A DNA stretch of 64,000 bases from NCBI GenBank assembly GCA_037013495.1, contig CM072808.1, positions 13,555,319 through 13,619,318 on the forward strand. The letters are read 5' to 3'. How positions within the stretch are numbered: the first letter of the stretch is position 1; every line of letters starts with the position of its first letter. The DNA is from Hippophae tibetana. Lineage: Eukaryota > Streptophyta > Magnoliopsida > Rosales > Elaeagnaceae. The position numbers and the translations under genes were made by a program. Under the pieces are notes generated by a model. That model had not been told where the DNA came from and made no database searches. It saw only the letters and a program-made list of their open reading frames with translations. Below, in pieces: positions 58,656-64,000 of the stretch.

Positions 58656-60279
58656 CTTAGGGGTAGTTTGTGCTGAAGTACAACGCTAGAAATTTCTGAT
58701 ACTACTACTCGTTCATTCAGTTCATTCCTCATTTTCTGAGTGTTCAACTCTTTGAAAAACTTAGCATATGAGGGCACATTCATGAACACTTCTAATAATG
58801 ATAAATTGATATTTACTTTAGAGAGCATATTAAAAAGATCATAGAATTTCTTATCTTGTTTGGATTCTTTTAACCGGTGTGGAAAAGGTACTTGCAACTG
58901 GTGTGGTTCTGTTGTCTTTTGAATTTTGGGGATGTCAGATGACCCTCTAATGAGTTTTTCATAAGGCTTGTTAAGTTTAATACTTGTTTCTCCTTTTTGC
59001 AAGACTAGAATATCACCTTCTTTGTTACCTGAACTACAAGGTAGATCATTAGAGATTTCAGGTAAATTGGTATTGACTACCTTAGCACTTCGAAGGGTTC
59101 TTACATCATTTGCTTGTTCTGGTTGACTGGGCAATTTTCCTGGTTCTTTCTTTTGCATTTGTTCAGCCAGTTGCCCAACTTTAGATTCAATCCTTTTAAC
59201 CAAAGCCTCCATGGTGTTCAACCTTTGATTATTTATCAATTGGTTGTCACGACTAACTTGAATAAAAGCATTCAAGCTATCCTCTAAGTTTGGCTTTAAA
59301 GATTGGCTTGGTGGGTAAGGGTGGTTGTTATTCGACCTTAGTGTTGGACATTGGGTGTAGACTGGGTAATTGTTTTGTTTCCAATGATGGTTAGGGTGAT
59401 TATAGGTGTTTGGATGATACCTTTGAAAGGATTTGACTTCCTTCATGGCATCGACACTAGAATCACAAGTATTTGAACAATTATAAGTACCATGCCCAAT
59501 TGAAAAACACACTTCACACACCTCTTGATTTGACATTTGATGGGTAGTGAGAAGTTTCACTTCTTTAGTCAATTCAGCAAGTTACAAGGTTATCTTATTA
59601 TCTGAGCCAACTTCATTGACTCTTGCTCTCCTTCTAACACTTCTTTGTTGGGAATTAGAACCCAACAGCTCATAAAGATTATAGGTTTCCTCTGCAGTTT
59701 TTTATCCCACAGCACTTCCAGTAGCATTATCAACCATGTAATGACTCTACAATGTCAATCCATCATAAAAGAATTGGTTCTGTAGTTGCAATGGAAAGCT
59801 ATGATTATGACATTGAATGAAAAGGATTTTGAATCATTCTCAAGCTTCATGAAAGGGCTCTTCATACATTTGAGAAATGTTGCCATCTTCGTCCTTAGAT
59901 CAACAGTCTTTTGATGGGAATAAAACCTACCCATAAACATTTCATATATTACCTCCCAAGTTTTTAGAGAACCCAATTGTAGAGTAATGAACCATGACCA
60001 AGATTTATCCTTGAGGGTGTAAGGAAAACACCTCATCCTAAGTTGATCTTCATTAATTGCATGTAGTGGAAAGGTTTGGACAATAGCATAGAATTCTCGA
60101 ATGAAATGCAAATGGTCTTCATTAGGGACACTGTAAAAGGAAGGTAACAAAGAAGAATGAATCGTATTCAATTCATAATTCCTTGCAACCTTTTGTAATT
60201 GTATGCCGGAAGTTACATTGCCAATGATTAGCATTTTATAGTCTTTGATCATTTTCCGCCTATCTTCAGCATCTCCCAT
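58652..60279 (-). pseudogene. Athila-type gag region, copy next to pol (fossil)
   Basis: It contains a retrotransposon gag core (DHLHFIREFYAIVQTFP; RMRCFPYTLKDKSWSWF), a zinc-knuckle-like CEVCFSIGHGTYNC and a coiled NAFIQVSRDNQ...NTMEALVKRIESKVGQL block, followed by the protease. Broken. Confidence 0.85.
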
Positions 60280-60660
60280 GGTTATTTGTAGTTGAAATTG
60301 ATCCTCCTCCTATTGTGTATCAACATTTAGCTCTTAAAAATAGTAGATATCTCTAAGAAAGATTTATCACTTGACAAAATGTATAGGCTTAAAGCAAAAA
60401 GGTGCAGGGAACCTAATTTTTTTTATTTTTAATGCTAAATTAAAAGAATGGACACAATTTTTGAAACAAACGAATTTATTTCATTTGAATTTTATTACAC
60501 ACAAAATAAAACTAAAACAAAGGAAAATACAATAATGGGTGACCTCCCACGTAGGACTAAAATTTATCGTCTTCTAGTAAGACGTTGCTTGGAGATTGCA
60601 GAATGACAAACTTAATGTCTCCTCTTCATTGAATTTATTTTACCCCATTTGATCATCAAA

Positions 60661-61962
60661 TTAGTCTTTGCTTTGTTTTTGCAAATGTTCAACTATCTGT
60701 TCTACTTGAACTTCCACCTTTTTTATTGAAGCTTCCACAGAGTCTAACCGTTTATTGGTTTTAGATTGGTTATCTCTACAAACTTGAATAAAAGAATTCA
60801 AGTTGTCCTCCAGGGTTGATTGATTGGGAATGCTTCTTGGAATAGGCGGGTGGAATTGCTGGCCTAGCTGAGCTTTGAGTGAAACGAGGGTTGTTTTGCC
60901 TCTAGGAGAAGTTCTGATGATTTCTCTACCGAGGATTATAGGTATTTGAATTGGGGTCAAACCTTGGTCTCTGTTGATATGCTCCCAATACATTAACCTG
61001 TTCAGGTCCTGCTGTTGTTTCTCCTTGATATGGACAAGCTTCATTACCATGTTCCATGTTGCTATACAAATCATACTGTTCATTATTGGTGTTGGTTTGC
61101 GTAGTGAGAAGGGCAACTTGCTTGGTCAATTGAACAAATTGTTGTTGAACTTCATTGCTGGAATCGATTTCATGAACTCTAACTTTTCTCACTCGTGAGC
61201 TTTTCTATTGGGAATTAGCACCCAACATCTCAAAGAGGTTGTACGTCTTTGAGGCAGTCTTTTCTCCCATTGCTCCTCCTGCAGCGTTGTTGACAATGAA
61301 TTGACATTGTTGTGTAAGTCCATCGTAAAAGAATTGGTTCTGCAACTGCAAGGGAAAGCTGTGATGGGGACATTGAGTGAGAAAATTTTTGAACCTATCC
61401 CATGCTTTATGGAATAGTTCTCCTTCCATCTAAGAGAAAGTAGCAATCTTTCCTCTCAATTCTGATGTTTTTTGGTGGGAATAGAATTTTCCCATGAATT
61501 TATTATAAATGTTCTCACATGTCATCAGAGAACCTGGGGGAAGTGACATCAACCAAGCTTTGGCCTTATCCTTTAAGGTGTAAGGGAAACATCTCATTCT
61601 AAGTTGATCCTCGTTTAGAATACCGAGGGGGAAGGTTTGGACTGTAGCATAGAAGTTTCTAATGAAGGAAGCATAGAAAAATTAATATTTTTTAGTTCAT
61701 AATTCCGAGCAATCTCAACCAGCTAGATAGCGGCAGTTGCCATGCCAATCACCGGTCTTGCAAACTCCTTCATGGTGGTTTCCCTAACATGTTGGTTTTC
61801 TTCCATTTCTTTCGGTTCTAGTAAAGGATTAAGGCTTTGTTCTATGTTTGGCTCAAAAACAGGTTCATGGTTGGAATCCAGTCTTGTTGACACTTGTTTA
61901 AATTTATGAATATTATTTACATATGGTGTAAGGGGGTTTCCTAAGGATCTCCTACCACACAT
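60661..61962 (-). pseudogene. second, diverged Athila-type gag region (fossil)
   Basis: It repeats the layout of the gag at 60279-58652 with different wording: FHKAWDRFKNFLTQCPHH, QFFYDGLTQQCQ, then NSFIQVCRDNQSKTNKRLDS and an EASIKKVEVQVEQIVEHL coiled block. No pol follows it; the next 380 bp are noncoding. Broken. Confidence 0.85.
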
Positions 61963-62896
61963 AGTATTTAATACAAAACACTAAATAAAACTAGTTAAAT
62001 CCTAAGTTATTTTATTTATTGTTTTTTTAAAAGAAAATAATAAACTAAAGTTTTGTTTTTAATTTTTTAATTTTTTTAATTTTTATTTTTTTTAAAGATA
62101 AAATAACATAATTAGTATTAACCAAAAGTGCTCCCATAAATGAATGGTGGTGCAAAGGCTCCTTAAAAATCATTCTCTTAGACAGAACAACGTTTTCAGA
62201 AAAGACTAGTGCCACAAAGGCTTCCAAGAACTAGTCTCTTAGATCTTTACTTTTCATGCTATTAAGTTAATTAAGTTAAGTTAAGTAAAACTTTAAGTTA
62301 ATAAAAATGTATGTTATATTAGTTAATGAAAATATAAGTTAATTAAGTTAAACAAAAATTAAGATAAAATAAAACTGAAAAAGGTAAAAGAAAATAAAAT
62401 AAAAATAAAAATTGAAAATTTTTTTATTCATATTTTTTTATTTAAAAATATTAAAATTAATATTTAAAATAAATAAATAAAATTAAATCAAAACTCGAAA
62501 TTAAATCAAAATGAAAATTTAAGTTTTTATTTTTTTTACTTCAAATTTCAAATTGTAAAATTATTTTCCTATTAAAGTTATAATTATAATTATTATTTTT
62601 AAATTTGAAATTTGAATTTTTTTTATTTATGAACGCTAAATTTATTATTATTATTATTTTCCTTTTTTTAATTATTTAAAAAAAATTAAAATTTTTTTAC
62701 TTCAAATTTCAAATTTCAAAGCAAAAATATTTTACTATTTACGCAATAATTATTATTAAAAAAATTTATTTTTTTCTTATGAAATTTGAAATTTGATTAT
62801 TATTTTTTTTTGTTTTTTTAATAAAAAAAATCACAATTATTTACAACACAAAATGTTTTTTAAAATTTTGATAAATAATTTAAAAATGTTATTTCT

Positions 62897-62914
62897 TCCC
62901 CGGCAACGGCGCCA
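62897..62914 (-). promoter_or_regulatory. primer-binding site, tRNA-Asp type
   Basis: Reverse complement of the site at 51093-51110, 6 bp from the LTR edge at 62921, which fixes the minus orientation of the Athila-type element. Confidence 0.92.
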
Positions 62915-62920
62915 AAAACT

Positions 62921-64000
62921 TGATGAGGAAAAACTGGCATCGCCGATTCTACCAATACTTTGGTTTTATATTTATAAAACTCTCACAAGTGCACGAATGA
63001 TTTCGTAGAAAATGATACTATACTCACAAGGTCGATCTAAGGAAGGAATATATATAGTTTTTAATTTATTATTCAAAATTTTAAAAATGAAATTAAATCC
63101 TAATCATTCTGTCACGATATTTGAGTTTTTGTGTTTTTAATCTATTAACATAAAAATAAACATAAATATAGATTAAATAAACATTGATGCAAATTTTATC
63201 TGTTAAAATAGTGGAGTATTTATGGATATAATAACTAGGTTAATTATGCTTGCTCATATTATTTAGGTTATTAAAGATATAAATTGATATTTATTGATTC
63301 TCTCTTTTTTATATGAATACCACCTTTGGTGGGGTTAGACACTTTAAACTTTATTCAAGGTGTCCAAATTAAACCTAAGAATTTAATTATTCGAGTACTA
63401 ATTTTCAAGTTTTAAAATCACTGCTGAAAACATGTTGTCAATACATTTTCAGATAATAATTCTTATAAAAACATTTGAAATAGAGCTTCACTCTAACTAC
63501 TGGGCGATTGTACCAGCAAATAAAAGAGCAGTACTCTCTAACATTCTTAATATGAAATCTTGAGTAAAAATAAAATCAATTCATTTTAGAGATTTTTACC
63601 TATTTAATATTTCGTAAGCATAACAACCTTATTATTATATCATGTTTACAAACAGCCAGCAAAGTTAAATTTAATCATAGACAAATTAAATATAACATGT
63701 AAGAATAAAACATAAAAAATAACTATAAGAAAATAAAATCCTTACAGTTCTTTGTTGCTATTCTCGTTGCTGGAAAACCTCCAAACAAAATTTGCACTCC
63801 TATTTATTGAATCAAAAAGCAAATAAATTACAAAAACATAACTAGTTCTTCTCAAAAAGAGAAGAACTCTAAAACCAAGAGAAACTAACTAAGAAAAGCT
63901 TAAAAACTAAGAAATGAGAGAAAGAAAGAGAAGAGAAAATGTACTTTTAGGTGTGTTTAGTTATGAAGAGAATGAGGGTATTTAAAGGTGAGGATGTGAA
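62921..64000 (-). repeat. 5' LTR of the composite Athila-type element, cut by the window end
   Basis: Left edge TGATGAGG next to the primer site. At least 1080 bp lie in the window and the far edge is outside it. Contains no coding sequence. Confidence 0.8.

Larger units (their letters stand above)
52480..64000 (-). mobile_element. composite Athila-type Ty3/gypsy element, runs off the window
   Basis: A minus-strand fossil. LTR sequence at 52480-53037 begins TGATGAG and ends CTCATCA. Its first 240 bp match the LTR at 62921 onward, about 90 percent by eye, which continues past the window end. A tRNA-Asp primer site lies at 62897-62914. In transcription order the interior holds a leader, one gag region (61962-60661), noncoding DNA of the kind that follows pol, a second different gag (60279-58652), protease, RT, RNase H and integrase (58655-55079), then noncoding DNA to the left LTR. 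Two gags and one pol point to two related elements merged by nesting or recombination. It is broken in many places. Confidence 0.85.

Noticed and set aside
1-64000. CRISPR arrays or bacterial-type operons
   Set aside because: The tandem repeats lack the regular spacer pattern, and the spliced genes and plant transposons show eukaryotic nuclear DNA.

Overview
The window is nuclear DNA from a eudicot plant. It carries two spliced host genes with short exons and GT-AG introns, whose products closely match Arabidopsis proteins as I remember them. They sit among Copia, Athila-type Ty3/gypsy, LINE and CACTA elements of plant type. Much of the noncoding DNA is very AT-rich. The family is not settled from sequence alone; a legume is possible but weakly supported.

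Layout. 1-6060: AT-rich intergenic repeats, including a 117-bp CACTA miniature element. 6207-32119 (+): a 14-exon gene for a mitochondrial-type 3-hydroxyisobutyryl-CoA hydrolase-like protein (405 aa, predicted for valine breakdown). Two introns are swollen to 10.2 and 9.1 kb by nested retroelements. Intron 3 holds a young, nearly whole Copia (7360-12777) and older Copia scraps. Intron 6 holds a three-layer stack: an old LTR element (18513-26677), hit by a solo LTR (18568-20065) and by a second Copia (20289-25204, minus strand). Intron 9 holds a 5'-truncated LINE, and intron 13 a foldback repeat next to the last exon.

34387-44736 (-): a seven-exon gene for the second-largest subunit shared by RNA polymerases IV and V (NRPD2/NRPE2, 1199 aa), the enzymes of RNA-directed DNA methylation. 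It converges on the first gene across about 2.3 kb. Its intron 4 contains an array of about seven to eight degenerate 150-bp units. A noncoding 5' exon is likely near 45400-45480.

45700-64000: repeat-rich flank. It holds 90-bp tandem repeats, a damaged copy of the solo-LTR family, a second copy of a 1-kb dispersed repeat, a plus-strand LTR element without coding capacity whose LTR has five G-boxes, a CCAAT box and a TATA box, and a composite minus-strand Athila-type element (52480 to the window edge) with two different gag regions and one pol region.

The two host genes are not known to work together. The biology most worth following is that a gene for the transposon-silencing polymerase lies inside a transposon-dense block, and that three insertions can be dated relative to one another because uninterrupted paralogous copies of their target sites lie in the same window. 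I found no convincing undescribed gene system, no RNA genes and no CRISPR array.
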